Shown: positions 33,420 to 42,000 of the stretch, in pieces
Layout of the letters: every line of letters begins with the position of its first letter
Position numbering within the stretch: position 1 is the first letter of the stretch
Assembly: GCF_027158205.1 (NCBI RefSeq)
Contig: NZ_JAPVLU010000013.1
Location: 62,001 to 126,000 of the forward strand
Direction: 5' to 3'
DNA: 64,000 nucleotides
DNA from: Streptomyces sp. H39-S7
GTDB taxonomy: Bacteria > Actinomycetota > Actinomycetes > Streptomycetales > Streptomycetaceae
Made by a program: the position numbers and the translations under genes
Notes under the pieces: generated by a model
Databases searched by the model: none
Seen by the model: the letters and a program-made list of their open reading frames with translations, nothing else
Told to the model about the DNA's origin: nothing

Positions 33420-33513
33420 GGGTCATACCGTGCCGGGCCGGGCATAGCCTCGGCAGTAACGACGTGAGTACGTACCGTAGTCGTACCCCCTGGGTACCGG
33501 AGAGGCGGAGCAC

Positions 33514-34323
33514 ATGACCAACAGCGAGTCCCCGCCCCCTATGGCCTGGCGCTACTGCGGCAACCAGATCAAGCTATGGCGCACGCGGGCGGCGATCAGC
33601 CGCGAGGAGTTGGGCAAGGAAGCGGGCTACGAGTTCGAGACCGTCAGATCGATGGAGATGGGCCGTCGCAAGCCGACGGTGCGTTTGCTTGAGGTCGCGG
33701 ATGAGATGTGCGGGGCGCACGGGTTGCTGGTGGCAGCGCAGGATTATCTGAAACCGGAACGGTTTCCGTCGTACTCGCAGGATTACATGCGGTACGAGGC
33801 TGAGGCACTCGTGCTCAGCTGGTACGAGGCGCAGTTCATTCCGGGCCTGCTCCAGACGGAGGAGTACGCGCGGACACTGATTGGCTCCTACTCGCCGCCG
33901 CTGGACGATGAAACGGTCGAGGAACGAGTTGCGGCACGAGTGGCGCGGCGCCACTTGCTGGAGAAGCAGACGAAGTCATTCAACTTCGTGATCGCGGAGT
34001 CGGCGATCCGCCACCCCATCGGAGACGTGGAGGAGCACCGACGTCAGCTGCACCATCTGCTGGCGGCGGGCGCCCCCCGCCACATCACTATCCAGGTACT
34101 GAGGGCAGGCGGAGCGCACCCGGGGCTTGGCGGACCCTTCGTGCTGCTGGAGTCCCCCGAGCACGAGCAACTGGCCTATGAAGAGGGCCAGATGATGGGG
34201 CTCATCTACGCGGAGCCGGTTAAGGTCAGCATCCTCGCTCAGCGCCATGCAATGATCCTTCGGCAGGCTCTCCGGCCCGAAGAATCGGCGCAGTTCATCG
34301 GAATGTTGGTGGAGGAACTATGA
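33514..34323 (+). CDS. XRE family regulator with DUF5753 domain (WhiJ/AbaA-like)
   Basis: A 269-residue protein. The HTH spans about 15-60 (NQIKLWRTRAAISREELGKEAG, TVRSMEMGRRKPT), and the DUF5753 domain follows (QFIPGLLQTEEYARTLIGSY, AAGAPRHITIQVLRAGGAHPG, LAYEEGQMMG). Members control development and secondary metabolism in Streptomyces together with a DUF397 protein. It overlaps the DUF397 gene as ATGA-type coupling. Confidence 0.94.
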   Translation: MTNSESPPPMAWRYCGNQIKLWRTRAAISREELGKEAGYEFETVRSMEMGRRKPTVRLLEVADEMCGAHGLLVAAQDYLKPERFPSYSQDYMRYEAEALVLSWYEAQFIPGLLQTEEYARTLIGSYSPPLDDETVEERVAARVARRHLLEKQTKSFNFVIAESAIRHPIGDVEEHRRQLHHLLAAGAPRHITIQVLRAGGAHPGLGGPFVLLESPEHEQLAYEEGQMMGLIYAEPVKVSILAQRHAMILRQALRPEESAQFIGMLVEEL

Positions 34324-34511
34324 GCACCGAACTGGCGTGGTTCAAATCCAGCTACAGCAACGCCGAGGGCGGCGCCTGCGTCGAAGTCGCTACCTGCCCG
34401 GCCACCATCCATGTCCGTGACTCCAAGGACCCGGCCGGCCCCCAGCTGAGCTTCGCCCCCGCCGCCTGGGCGGCGTTCGTGGCGTTCGCGGGTGCGCAGG
34501 CTGTCGCGTAG
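34320..34511 (+). CDS. DUF397 protein
   Basis: A 63-residue DUF397 protein with the hallmark opening WFKSSYSNAEGGACVEVA and the end VRDSKDPAGPQLSFAPAAWAAF. It is thought to counteract or modulate the paired DUF5753 regulator. Its start lies within the end of the regulator gene, so the two are made together. Confidence 0.95.
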   Translation: MSTELAWFKSSYSNAEGGACVEVATCPATIHVRDSKDPAGPQLSFAPAAWAAFVAFAGAQAVA

Positions 34512-34692
34512 GCCACGAAGCTCAAGTTCCGTGCCTCGGGGGTCGAGTGCTGCTTGTGAGGATTGGGGGGTTCGGTAGAACCCACCCACCCTCCCCGTGG
34601 CGGCCAATTGCCGCATTTCCATGCGCTGATGACTTTTTTCGTTACGTTTAGCAACCTTGTGCTCGCGCTATGTAACGTGCGCCGCAAGAAAC

Positions 34693-34727
34693 AACCCCCG
34701 CCGGTGTTAGCGCACCAGACGGGGGTT
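34693..34727 (+). terminator. Terminator-like hairpin
   Basis: AACCCCCG (34693-34700) pairs with CGGGGGTT (34720-34727), and an inner GGTG/CACC stem extends it. T residues follow only briefly. It lies about 180 bp after the DUF397 gene and just upstream of the decayed HTH gene. The 247-bp gap also contains a T6 run near 34634 and no gene. Confidence 0.6.
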
Positions 34728-34758
34728 TGACCAACGCGATCGATTCGGACTCGACCAC

Positions 34759-35392
34759 ATGGCTACTGCCGATTTTAGCGCTACCCCGCTCCTGTCCGCG
34801 CCCCCGATGGCCACTCCCGGCTTCGGCAAGCGCTCCGCCCCAGGACAACGGCCGCACAGCGGCTCCGACTTCACCCATCTGCCGTACCGCGAGGCGTCGA
34901 TCGCCGCGTACATCGATCAGTTGCCGGACGGCGCCGCCATCGACGGAGGGGCGTCCGCAGTGGGTGTCCCGTACGTACTTCTCACGGACGCCCCGCGGCG
35001 ACGACTGGTGGGCCGCCTTCATGGCAGGCGCCGTTCCGGATGACGAGGCGTCGCCCGCGCCTCCGGTGCGGCCGACGGTCACCACGACCGTCCCCGCGCA
35101 GGCCGCTCCCCGCCCCGCGCGTTCCGAGGCGTACGAGGCGCTCGCTGTGCTCGGCCGGACCGATCCCCGTATGACGCTCTCCGTCACCGATTGCGCGGTT
35201 CTGGAGCCGCTCGCCGCCGAATGGCTGCGCCGCGGGGCCACGAGAGCGCAACTGTTGTACGCCCTCACCGCCGGTCTGCCGCCCACCGTGCCAGAGCCTG
35301 CTGTCCGGGAATTCCTTGCCCGCCCCGACATCCGGCCTCGCATCGCGAGTCTGCGTGCGGCCATCCGCATGCGGGAGAGGAGAACCCCATGA
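34759..35392 (+). pseudogene. Decayed HTH (MarR-like) regulator gene with internal deletion and frameshift
   Basis: Frame 1 from ATG 34759 gives a characteristic Streptomyces N-terminus (FTHLPYREASIAAYIDQLPDGAAID) and then runs off into unrelated residues to 35043. Frame 2 picks up at about 34,950 with WVSRTYFSRTPRGDDWWAAFMAG and continues (RTDPRMTLSVTDCAVLEPLAAEWLRRG) to 35392. In intact relatives, from memory, an HTH segment of about 50-60 residues lies between these parts. It is missing here, and the frame is shifted at the join. The DNA-binding part is therefore gone and the gene is probably dead. Confidence 0.75.
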
Positions 35393-36030
35393 GCGTCGCG
35401 CACGCACCGCCTGGATCCGGGGCACCATGGAGTGGAGGAGGCGACGCCATGACCCCGAATACCGCCGCAGGGCAGCCGTTGTTGCTGATCGAAGACTTCG
35501 AGCAGATTGCACGCACGGCTCCTGAGAACGTGCGGCTGGAGTTCGTCAACGGAAAGATCGAGGTCAAGCCCGTGCCGGACTCCAATCACGGCGCGGCGGT
35601 GATGTGGCTCCTCAAGCGCTGTATGCAGCAGCGGCCTGAGCTGGCTCTTTATCCGGAGCAAGGGCTCAAGATCGAGGATTACCGTAAGGGCCGGGCCATC
35701 CCGGATGGAGTTCTCGTCCCCGACGACCATTTCGTCGGGCAGGGCGATTGGGCGGAGCCGGACGGTGTCCTGATGACCGTCGAGGTGACGTCGTACGACC
35801 GCGACACCGACCAGCGCGACCGGCACGAGAAGCGCGATGGCTACGCGGCCGCCGGCATTCCGGTCTACCTCCTCATCGACCGGGACAAGCAGACGGTCAC
35901 GGTGTTCAGCGAGCCGGAGGGAGGCGAGTACCGGAGCCGCACGTCCCGGCCGTTCGGCGCCGTCGTGGAGATCCCCGCACCCGTCGGCATCACCCTGGAG
36001 ACCGAGAAACTGAAGGACTACGTCCGCTAG
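35389..36030 (+). CDS. Uma2 family endonuclease (DUF820)
   Basis: About 213 residues from ATG 35389, which overlaps the pseudogene stop. ATG 35449, with GGAGGAGG just upstream, is an equally good start and would give 193 residues. The restriction-endonuclease-like core shows RLEFVNGKIEVKP, AIPDGVLVPDDHF, LMTVEVTSYDRDTDQRD and KRDGYAAAGIPVYLLIDRD, typical for Uma2. These are numerous in Streptomyces and their role is unknown. Confidence 0.88.
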   Translation: MSVAHAPPGSGAPWSGGGDAMTPNTAAGQPLLLIEDFEQIARTAPENVRLEFVNGKIEVKPVPDSNHGAAVMWLLKRCMQQRPELALYPEQGLKIEDYRKGRAIPDGVLVPDDHFVGQGDWAEPDGVLMTVEVTSYDRDTDQRDRHEKRDGYAAAGIPVYLLIDRDKQTVTVFSEPEGGEYRSRTSRPFGAVVEIPAPVGITLETEKLKDYVR

Positions 36031-36031
36031 G

Positions 36032-37102
36032 TCACGACGGGCGGCTCGCGCCGGCGAAGGGCATCTCGTTGATCGGGGCGATGCGGATCGGGGCGCCGGG
36101 GCGGGGGGCGTGGATCATCTGGCCGTTGCCGATGTAGAGGCCGACGTGGCTGATGCCGGAGTAGAAGAAGACCAGGTCGCCGGGTTGGAGTTGGGACTCG
36201 GAGACGCGTTGGCCGGCATTGATCTGGGTGTACGTGGTGCGGGGGAGTGAGACGCCGGCGGCCTTCCAGGCGGCCTGGGTGAGGCCGGAGCAGTCGTAGG
36301 ACGACGGTCCGGTGGCGCCCCAGACGTACGGGAGGCCGAGGGCGGTGAAGGCGAAGGCGACGGCCTGGGCGGCGCGGGCGGAGGGCGCGTGGATGTCGCC
36401 GGGGGCGATCGGGACGCGCGCGGCGGAGCGGTCGGCGTGGGCGGCATCCGTCGTCCCTGTCCCCGTCCCGCCGCTCTCCACCGTGGCCCGCTGGGCGGCC
36501 GTGAGGCGGTCCAGGAGGGTCTGGGCGGCACGCAGCTTGCTCTCAATGGTGCGCTTGTGCTCCGCGAGCTTCGTCTGGGCCTCGCTGAGGGCGGCGAGTT
36601 TGACGTCCGCCGCGTCGTGCGTCGTCTTGATCTCCCGCTGCTGCCGGCCGAGGGTGCGCAGGATGACGGCCTCACGGCCGCTCACCTGGTCGACGAGCGC
36701 GGCACGTTCGAGGTACGTGTCGGGCGTGGAGTCCAGCGCGAGCTGCATGGCCGGGTCGATGCCGCCTGAGCGGTACTGCGCGGCGGCGATGGCGCCGATC
36801 TGGTCGCGGGTGGTGTTGAGCCGCGCGGTCTTGCGGGCCATCTCGTCCTGGAGCCTGCTCACATCGGCGCGGGCGGTGTCCGCCGCCTCCTTGGCGCCGT
36901 TGTACTGCTCGGTGGCCTGCTCCGCCTGCTCGTACAGGGCGTCGACCTGGGTCCTGACCTCGCCGACGCTGAGCTGCGGGTCGGCGTGGCCGGTCTCGCC
37001 GAAGGCGGTGACCGACGCGGCTCCCGCCATGGCGAGGGTGGCCGCGGTGCGTGCGGTGGTACCGGTGAGTGAGCGCTGCTTGGGCTTTCTGTGCGACGCC
37101 AC
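36032..37102 (-). CDS. NlpC/P60 cell-wall endopeptidase (copy 1)
   Basis: A 356-residue secreted hydrolase from GTG 37102 (VASHRKPKQRS), the equivalent position to the starts of two paralogues; AGGAGTG lies upstream. The signal peptide is TAATLAMAGAASVTAFG, then comes a long coiled coil (about 45-200), a Thr/Gly linker and the NlpC/P60 domain with Cys near 271 (SSYDCSGLT) and His near 319 (SGISHVGLY). It cleaves peptidoglycan peptides. Unlike the other two paralogues it has no visible ydaO riboswitch. Confidence 0.93.
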   Translation of the reverse strand: MASHRKPKQRSLTGTTARTAATLAMAGAASVTAFGETGHADPQLSVGEVRTQVDALYEQAEQATEQYNGAKEAADTARADVSRLQDEMARKTARLNTTRDQIGAIAAAQYRSGGIDPAMQLALDSTPDTYLERAALVDQVSGREAVILRTLGRQQREIKTTHDAADVKLAALSEAQTKLAEHKRTIESKLRAAQTLLDRLTAAQRATVESGGTGTGTTDAAHADRSAARVPIAPGDIHAPSARAAQAVAFAFTALGLPYVWGATGPSSYDCSGLTQAAWKAAGVSLPRTTYTQINAGQRVSESQLQPGDLVFFYSGISHVGLYIGNGQMIHAPRPGAPIRIAPINEMPFAGASRPS

Positions 37103-37394
37103 GCGGCCGTCACTCCTCTGTGCCTGGGACTGGTGCCCGCCGGGGGGACCTCGATCCGGCGGCGTCCGCACGGGGAAGCGGAACACCGCCGGACCTTCGG
37201 CGGGGGCGGCCGTGCCGTCGTGGTCCGACGGCAGTGGGGTTCGGCCACCTGGAGGAGGACGCTAAACCGGGGGAACGGCGGAGTACGGCGTAGAGCGGGA
37301 CTGGTCTCAATCGACCGTCGGATGAGCGTCATTGACCGCTGTTCGACGGATGGCGTGGCCACTTGCGGAAGAGCTCTGACCGATGGGGTGGTTG

Positions 37395-37976
37395 TCACCG
37401 CTCGGGCGTCTGGGCCCTGCTACGGGGTGTGCGGGGCTCGCGCGGCCACAGAGCCGTTCCGACCGCGTAGGCCACGGCGATCAGGGCGGCGGCCGCGACC
37501 ACCGGACCCCAGGCACTGCCGTCGGAGGGGGCGAACGCGGCGAACAGGACCAGGGCGCTCGCGCCGTACGCGGTGAGCGGGACGTGGCGTGCACGCAACT
37601 GGCGGATGCCCGCCGGGCCCGCGGCGCAGGCGTCGACGATGAGGAGGTAGGTCAGCAGCAGGGCCGCGACGCACGACGCCAGCCAGACGGGCGGCGTGCT
37701 GAACGCGGCCAGGACGACGCAACCGACGGCGAAGACCGTGTTGCGGTGCTGGGAGAGCAGCGCGGCCTTCCGGGCCGAGTACTGGACCGGGCGCCGGACC
37801 AGGGGCGGGGCCGCCCACCAGGCCAGTGCGACCGCGGCGAGCGGCGGCACGACGTCGCCCGGCGTGACGGAGCCGGTGAGGTGCGGATCGCAGGCCGCGA
37901 GGGCCAGCGCGACGCCGAGGCCGCGCACCGGCCAGACGGGTACCTGGGGGAGAGGTGCGGCGGTGGTCCGCGTCAT
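37395..37976 (-). CDS. Membrane protein of the MoxR-DUF58 operon
   Basis: A 193-residue protein from ATG 37976, overlapping the DUF58 stop (ATGA). About five hydrophobic segments are visible (VRGLGVALALAACD, VVPPLAAVALAWWAAPP, TVFAVGCVVLAAF, WLASCVAALLLTYLLIV, SALVLFAAFAP, VVAAAALIAVAYAVGTA). No known domain is recognised. It is the last gene of the tightly coupled operon and probably acts with DUF58. Confidence 0.75.
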   Translation of the reverse strand: MTRTTAAPLPQVPVWPVRGLGVALALAACDPHLTGSVTPGDVVPPLAAVALAWWAAPPLVRRPVQYSARKAALLSQHRNTVFAVGCVVLAAFSTPPVWLASCVAALLLTYLLIVDACAAGPAGIRQLRARHVPLTAYGASALVLFAAFAPSDGSAWGPVVAAAALIAVAYAVGTALWPREPRTPRSRAQTPER

Positions 37977-39388
37977 CGGGTCCTGCCCTGGATTCGGGTG
38001 CGGAGCAGCGGGGCGAGGGCCAGGTCGAGGCTCTTGCCCGCCGTCTGGGCGACGACCGGGATCCCGCGTTCCCGCAGCGCGAACCGCATCGCCGCCCGGT
38101 CGGCGAGCCAGAGCCGGCGGGCGAGCTGCCCGACGGCGTCGCCGGGCGCGATGTGCGGGGAGCCGGTCGGTATCTCGATGACGACCAGCGGGTTGCCCCG
38201 TTGCGCGAGATCGCCCAGCACTTCCAGGATCCGCTCGTCGGCGAGCTGCGTGATCGCGTAGACGAGGGCGCCGCGGGGCAGGGCGGGCGGGGGCAGGCGC
38301 TGGAGGGCGGGGACGGAGTAGCCGAGGTCCTTGCGGACCTCCAGCACGCTCTCGACGATCCGGTAGAAGTACCCACCGCCGGAACCGGGTTGCAGCCAGC
38401 GCAGCGTGCCGCCGATCGACACCAGGCCCACCCGGTCGTGGCTGCGCAGATAGGCGCGGGTGAGGCCGGCCGCCGCGCGCACCGTCTCGTCGAGCCCCGA
38501 CGCCCTGGTCGATGGGTCGATGAAGTCGACGAGCGCGTCGACCAGGACGACGGTGTCGGCGGTGCGTTCGGCGGCGAACTGGTTGATCTGGATGCTGCCG
38601 CGGCGGGTGGTGGAGGGCCAGTGGATGCGCCGCTGCCGTTCGCCCCAGATGTGCGGGCGCACCCCGACGACCTCGATGCCGTCGCCGTTCTGCCGGGCGG
38701 TGTGTTCCCCCAGCCGGTCCGGCAGCCGGACCGGGATGGGGGTGAGGTGCGCCTGCGTGGGCACCGGGAAGACCTGGATCTCGCCGAGCTCGGCCCTTAC
38801 GGTGCGGCGGGCGAGCCCGCCAGTGTCGTAGACGTCCACGTCGACCGTGCCCAGGCTCCAGCGGCCCCAGCGGCGGGCGGTCAGGGCGAGTTCGACGACC
38901 GGGCCGGCCACGGTGAGCGAGGTCAGCTCGATGCCCGGCCCCAGGGTGATCCCCGGGTCGATCCAGCCCGCGGCCCCGTCGAAGTCCAGCCGGACGCGGA
39001 CGGCGATGTCCTCGTGCTCGAAGCAGCGGTCGGGTTCGGTCTCGACGGCGGCGGTCAGCCGGGTCGGCCGGCCGGTCCCCGCCGCCGCTCCCGCCACCGC
39101 TCCGGGCCCTGCCAGCACCAGCAGGACGACCGGGCCGGCGGCCAGGGCCAGCAGCCACGCGTGGCCGGTGAGCAGGGCGGCGGCGGCCGCCACGGCGGCC
39201 ACCGTGAGCAGCCGCAGGGCGCGCTCGCCGACCCGCCAGCCGGGCGGTGGCGGGGCCGGCGGCTCGGCCGGTTCCGCCACCTCGCCGGCGGTGGCTCGGG
39301 GCGGGCCGCCCAGTGCCCGCGCGATGTGCGCGGGGACGGCGGCCGGCCGGTTGACGGGCCGGCCCGGCGGCTGTCGGCCCGCGGTCAC
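37973..39388 (-). CDS. DUF58 protein
   Basis: A 471-residue protein from GTG 39388, overlapping the MoxR stop (GTGA). Two membrane helices lie near 55-100, then a beta domain, then the DUF58 block (QRRIHWPSTTRRGSIQINQFAAERT) leading to a VWA-like domain (VVLVDALVDFIDPSTRA). DUF58 proteins work with MoxR ATPases; in actinobacteria the function is unknown and may be related to envelope protein assembly. Confidence 0.9.
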   Translation of the reverse strand: MTAGRQPPGRPVNRPAAVPAHIARALGGPPRATAGEVAEPAEPPAPPPPGWRVGERALRLLTVAAVAAAAALLTGHAWLLALAAGPVVLLVLAGPGAVAGAAAGTGRPTRLTAAVETEPDRCFEHEDIAVRVRLDFDGAAGWIDPGITLGPGIELTSLTVAGPVVELALTARRWGRWSLGTVDVDVYDTGGLARRTVRAELGEIQVFPVPTQAHLTPIPVRLPDRLGEHTARQNGDGIEVVGVRPHIWGERQRRIHWPSTTRRGSIQINQFAAERTADTVVLVDALVDFIDPSTRASGLDETVRAAAGLTRAYLRSHDRVGLVSIGGTLRWLQPGSGGGYFYRIVESVLEVRKDLGYSVPALQRLPPPALPRGALVYAITQLADERILEVLGDLAQRGNPLVVIEIPTGSPHIAPGDAVGQLARRLWLADRAAMRFALRERGIPVVAQTAGKSLDLALAPLLRTRIQGRTR

Positions 39389-40482
39389 GGCCGCGCCGGC
39401 CGCTTGTCGGCGGGCAGGGTCTGCGGGGCCGGTACGGAGCGGGCGAGTTCGGCGATGACGTCGTCGGCGTTGATCTGCCGCACCCACAACTCGGGCCGCA
39501 GCGTGACGCGGTGCGCGAGGGCGGGGACGACCAGGGCCTTCACGTCCTCGGGGGTGACGTAGTCGCGGCGGTCGAGCACCGCGCGGGCGCGGGCCAGCTG
39601 CACCAGCGCGAGACCGCCGCGCGGCGAGGCGCCGACCTGGATCTGCGGATGGGCGCGGGTAGCGCCGATGAGGGCGACGACGTACGCGATCAGATCGTCG
39701 TCGACCTCGACGCTCTCCAGGCTGGCCCGCATGGCGAGCACCTCGGCGGGCGTGCTGAGGGTGTTCAGCACGGCCTCGGGAGCGGCCCGGTCGAGGCGGA
39801 CGCGGAGCATCGACGCCTCGTCGGAGGGCGGGAGGTAACCCATCCTGACGCGCAGCTGGAAGCGGTCCAGTTGCGCCTCGGGCAGGCTGTAGGTGCCCTC
39901 GTACTCGATGGGGTTGGCCGTGGCGATGACCACGAACGGCTCGGGCAGCCGCCGGGTGACGCCGTCGACGGAGACCTGCGCCTCGGCCATCGCCTCCAGC
40001 AGGGCCGCCTGGGTCTTGGGGGGCGTGCGGTTGATCTCGTCGGCGAGCAGCAGGTGTGTGAAGAGCGGGCCGGGCCTGAAGACCATCTCGCCGCTGCGCT
40101 GGTCGTAGAAGGGCGCGCCCGACACGTCGGAGGGCAGCAGGTCGGGGGTGAACTGGATCCGGCGGAAGTCGAGTCCGAGCGCGGTGGCGAAGGAGCGGGC
40201 GAGCAGGGTCTTGCCGAGCCCCGGCAGGTCCTCGATGAGGATGTGGCCGCCGGCGAGGACGCCCAGCATGACCAGTTCGAGGGAGTCGGGCTTGCCGACC
40301 ACGGCGCGCTCGATCTCGGTGAGCACCAGGCGGGCGCGTTCACCGGCCTCGCGCGGTGTCAGGGCCGGGGGCGGGGTGGTGACGGAGTGGGCGCCGGCGG
40401 GATGGGTGTCGGTGGGCTGGGCGACGGTGGCCTGAACGGCGCCAGGCTGGGCGATGGGCTGGGCCGGCTGAGTGGTCGTCAC
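39385..40482 (-). CDS. MoxR family AAA+ ATPase (DUF58-linked)
   Basis: A 365-residue ATPase. Walker A LPGLGKT ends near Thr92, Walker B is LLLADEINRTPPKTQ, and the sensor ATANPIEYEG and arginine region LDRFQLRVRMGYLPP follow. The first 40 residues are a low-complexity Pro/Gln/Thr leader. It probably remodels the DUF58 VWA-like partner encoded immediately downstream. Confidence 0.95.
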   Translation of the reverse strand: MTTTQPAQPIAQPGAVQATVAQPTDTHPAGAHSVTTPPPALTPREAGERARLVLTEIERAVVGKPDSLELVMLGVLAGGHILIEDLPGLGKTLLARSFATALGLDFRRIQFTPDLLPSDVSGAPFYDQRSGEMVFRPGPLFTHLLLADEINRTPPKTQAALLEAMAEAQVSVDGVTRRLPEPFVVIATANPIEYEGTYSLPEAQLDRFQLRVRMGYLPPSDEASMLRVRLDRAAPEAVLNTLSTPAEVLAMRASLESVEVDDDLIAYVVALIGATRAHPQIQVGASPRGGLALVQLARARAVLDRRDYVTPEDVKALVVPALAHRVTLRPELWVRQINADDVIAELARSVPAPQTLPADKRPARP

Positions 40483-40539
40483 GGTGCTCCTGGGAGGACG
40501 TTCGGCGGTTCAGTGGTTCCGATGGGGCGGCGGTCCCCG

Positions 40540-41025
40540 TTACAGCCCGTCGAGGCGGTCGATGACGGCCCGCAGGACCTGCGGCGGGATGGTGCCCTCC
40601 GGGGCGGGCCGGCGGGGATCGATCCAGGGCCACAGCTCGGGGCCGACCACAGCGGCGGCCCGGTCGGGCTGGGCGGTCAGCGAGATCCCGTGGCGTTCGG
40701 CGAGCCGGGCCGCGTACAGCCGCTGGATGCCGGGCCGGAGGGTGTGGGTGTAGCCGTTCTCGGCGGACATCCCCTGCGCGACCGCCCGGCCCCAGTCGCC
40801 CAGCCGGGGCGTCCTGCTGCCCAGCAGCCGGACCGGTCTGCGGTAGCCGAGGTCCTGGGAGTCGAAGCCGGCCGCGTAGCGGGCGGTCAGCAGGGCGACG
40901 GCGGTGAGGAGCACCGCGCCGGTGCCGGCCGCGGCCAATCCGCCGGCCAGGGCGAGGGCGGCCTCGGTGCCGGCCGCGAAGGCGCCGAGCACGAGCAGCG
41001 TGTGGCGCGAGGAGCCGGCGATCAC
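40540..41025 (-). CDS. Membrane protein, unknown (161 aa)
   Basis: Starts at ATG 41025, overlapping the DUF4129 stop. Two hydrophobic segments lie at the N-terminus (HTLLVLGAFAAGTEAALALAG, GTGAVLLTAVALLTARYA), with a soluble tail (YTHTLRPGIQRLYAARLAERHG, WPWIDPRRP). It resembles the hypothetical proteins usually placed between DUF4129 and MoxR in actinobacteria. Confidence 0.8.
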   Translation of the reverse strand: MIAGSSRHTLLVLGAFAAGTEAALALAGGLAAAGTGAVLLTAVALLTARYAAGFDSQDLGYRRPVRLLGSRTPRLGDWGRAVAQGMSAENGYTHTLRPGIQRLYAARLAERHGISLTAQPDRAAAVVGPELWPWIDPRRPAPEGTIPPQVLRAVIDRLDGL

Positions 41026-41996
41026 CGGTCACCCACCGGGGTCCCGGTGGCGGTCGCGTCCTGCGCGGCCTCCGCCGCGGCCAGTTGGGCCGCGATCGTG
41101 TCGAGTGCGGCGCCGGCCCGTCGCAGATGGCCGTCGTCCATCGGGTGGCTGGAGTACCGCGCCTCGCGGAAGAGCTGCGTCAGGTCCCCGGCGGCGGTCC
41201 CGGTCAGCGTCCCGCCGGCCACCGCGCGGTGCAGCAGGTCCGTCGGGCTGTCCGACGCGAGCCGGGCGATACCGGACCGGCCGAGGGTGGTCTCCATCGC
41301 CGCGTAGCAGGCGATCACCGCGGCGCGCGCGTCCGTGCCGTGCAGGGCCCGGCGGCCGGAGTCGACGGCGCCGGCGAGCGCGCTCTCGGTGGAGCCGGGG
41401 CTGCCGGGGATCAGGTGGAGGCCGGAGCCGGCCTTGGCGGCCAGGTACCAGCGCAGCCAGCGGACGAGCGCGACGACGACCACGACCGAGGCCAGCACCG
41501 CTCCGACGACGAGCAGCAGGTGGAACAGGTCGAAGGACGATGCGTCCGCCGGCTGTCCGGTGGAGACCGACGGCGCGGCCGGCTGTTCGGTGACGGGCGG
41601 TCCGCTCGGCGTCTCGGTGGGGACGCCCGGGTCGTTGCGCGGCTCGGTGCCGGTCGGGTCGCTCCGGTGGCTGAGCAGCACGGCGACGGGGACCAGCACC
41701 GTGGCGGCGGTCAGTAGCGGGAGCGCCGCGTCCTTGAGCCGTTCGGCGACCGGGTCGGGGCTGTCGACGTGCTGCACGGCCCGGCGGTAGCGCGCGGCGA
41801 GCAGCGCGCCGCCCACGACGCACGCCAGGGCCAGCAGCAGGAGGTATCCGCCGTGGTGGGAGAGCGGGCCCGAGCCGTCCGAGCCGTCGAACACCGATCG
41901 GCCGCCTCCCGCTCGCAGCGCACCGGCCGCGAGGACCAGACCGCCCACAGCGGCGGTGGCGAGGAGGAGGACCGGCCGACCGGTGATCCGGGCCAA
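41022..41996 (-). CDS. DUF4129 membrane protein
   Basis: A 324-residue protein with membrane helices near 10-25, 48-66, 90-108 and 160-180. The C-terminal DUF4129 domain shows IACYAAMETTLGRSGIARLASDSPTDLL and FREARYSSHPMDD. DUF4129 proteins accompany MoxR-DUF58 pairs. It starts five bases after the stop of the upstream riboswitch-linked NlpC/P60 gene, so the whole group looks like one transcription unit. Confidence 0.92.
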   Translation of the reverse strand: MARITGRPVLLLATAAVGGLVLAAGALRAGGGRSVFDGSDGSGPLSHHGGYLLLLALACVVGGALLAARYRRAVQHVDSPDPVAERLKDAALPLLTAATVLVPVAVLLSHRSDPTGTEPRNDPGVPTETPSGPPVTEQPAAPSVSTGQPADASSFDLFHLLLVVGAVLASVVVVVALVRWLRWYLAAKAGSGLHLIPGSPGSTESALAGAVDSGRRALHGTDARAAVIACYAAMETTLGRSGIARLASDSPTDLLHRAVAGGTLTGTAAGDLTQLFREARYSSHPMDDGHLRRAGAALDTIAAQLAAAEAAQDATATGTPVGDR

Positions 41997-42000
41997 GGGG

